Positions 6,520 through 6,692 of a DNA stretch of 6,692 nt are shown here, one piece after another. Made by a program: the position numbers and the translations under genes. The notes under the pieces are model-generated. The model was not told where the DNA came from. It was given only the letters and a program-made list of their open reading frames with translations, and ran no database searches. The number at the start of each line of letters is the position of its first letter. Within the stretch, counting starts at the first letter, position 1. Source of the DNA: JAHJRN01 sp043805355 (GTDB lineage Bacteria > Patescibacteriota > Patescibacteriia > 2-12-FULL-60-25); contig JAZDIB010000048.1 in the NCBI GenBank assembly GCA_043805355.1, forward strand, positions 1-6,692, given 5' to 3'.

Positions 6520-6580
6520 CCTTTCCCCCTCCCCGCGCCACGCCTCCCCATCCGCCCTCCTACCAGACCGCCACCCCACA
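6517..6580 (-). other. G-rich tract with quadruplex potential upstream of the ligase gene
   Basis: The coding (reverse) strand carries several G runs: four G at 6574-6577, three at 6553-6555, four at 6546-6549, four at 6531-6534 and five at 6525-6529. They are separated by short purine-rich spacers. One spacer between the last four runs is about 11 bases, longer than in a classic quadruplex. The tract ends right at the proposed -10 element and would lie in promoter DNA, not in the mRNA. Its function is unknown; it may simply reflect strand-biased composition. Confidence 0.35.
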
Positions 6581-6692
6581 AGAGAGCGGCAGGGTTTCGA
6601 TGGCGTAGCGAGGGAGGTTGAACATATACAGTCGGGAATCAGCAGAAACGCGTAGCCAACCAGCCGCGCTCCCCCCCCAGATTGAAAACCCC
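6560..6692 (-). CDS. Doubtful 3' end of an upstream gene (open at the right edge)
   Basis: The reverse strand is open from the window edge to a TAG at 6562-6560, about 44 codons, ending with ...RLYMFNLPRYAIETLPLSCG followed by VAVW. I recognise no family. An open frame of this length in GC-rich DNA is weak evidence. Its codons are mixed at the third position, unlike the strongly G/C-ending genes beside it, and it contains a G8 run near its visible beginning. It could equally be non-coding DNA upstream of the ligase gene. If real, it would be co-directional with the ligase gene and end 58 bases before its ATG. Confidence 0.2.
   Translation of the reverse strand, partial: GFSIWGGSAAGWLRVSADSRLYMFNLPRYAIETLPLSCGVAVW
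6671..6678. repeat. C8 homopolymer
   Basis: Eight C in a row on the + strand (eight G on the reverse strand), the longest single-base run in the window. It lies about 170 bases upstream of the ligase ATG. If the uncertain open frame 6560-6692 is a gene, the run is inside it and length change would shift its frame. Otherwise it is simply intergenic. Such runs are also prone to sequencing error. Confidence 0.8.

Noticed and set aside
6502..6579. 26-residue N-terminal extension of the ligase protein from GTG 6579
   Set aside because: Arg/Gly-rich stretch encoded by the G-rich promoter tract; it lies upstream of the likely -10 element and before a natural membrane-protein start at ATG 6501.
1..6692. 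CRISPR array, tRNA/rRNA, insertion sequence, toxin-antitoxin or defence system
   Set aside because: No regular direct repeats, cloverleaf, terminal inverted repeats with transposase, or nuclease motifs were found on either strand.

Overview
The window looks like part of a surface-polysaccharide (glycan assembly) locus from a GC-rich bacterium that uses the standard genetic code; TGA, TAA and TAG all end genes here. The last gene encodes a long polytopic O-antigen-ligase-family protein with a cytosol-or-surface TPR-like tail. Together with the compact gene packing and nearly leaderless starts, this resembles members of the Candidate Phyla Radiation (Patescibacteria/Parcubacteria-like). That assignment is inferred from protein style and is not proven by any marker gene in the window.

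Layout: three genes run leftward from about 2960 to the left edge as an overlapping chain. They are a glutamine-dependent asparagine-synthase-family amidotransferase (1092-2960), a UDP-glucuronate decarboxylase-like SDR enzyme (167-1099), and the first 56 residues of a GT4-type glycosyltransferase that continues past the left edge (1-170). The junctions are an 8-base overlap and an ATGA overlap, which indicates one transcript with coupled translation. Only 41 bases away from the first gene of that chain, a complete GT4 glycosyltransferase (3002-4147) runs rightward. It meets, tail to tail with a 5-base gap, the leftward O-antigen-ligase/TPR gene (4153-6501). The right-hand 190 bases (6502-6692) hold the putative extended -10 promoter of the ligase gene, a strongly G-rich tract on its coding strand, a C8 homopolymer and a doubtful open frame running off the edge.

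How the parts fit: the SDR enzyme would supply UDP-xylose from UDP-glucuronate, and the two GT4 enzymes would add sugars to a lipid-linked glycan on the cytoplasmic face. The ligase-family membrane protein would transfer the finished glycan to its acceptor outside the membrane. The asparagine-synthase homologue may make asparagine. In this setting it may instead amidate a uronic-acid sugar, as related proteins in some O-antigen loci are thought to do.

I found no CRISPR array, RNA gene, insertion sequence, defence system or obviously unprecedented system. The most interesting signals are small: a short interspersed-repeat-like motif embedded in frame in the GT4 gene within an AT-shifted codon patch, a shared near-leaderless promoter pattern, and the sugar-amidation hypothesis.
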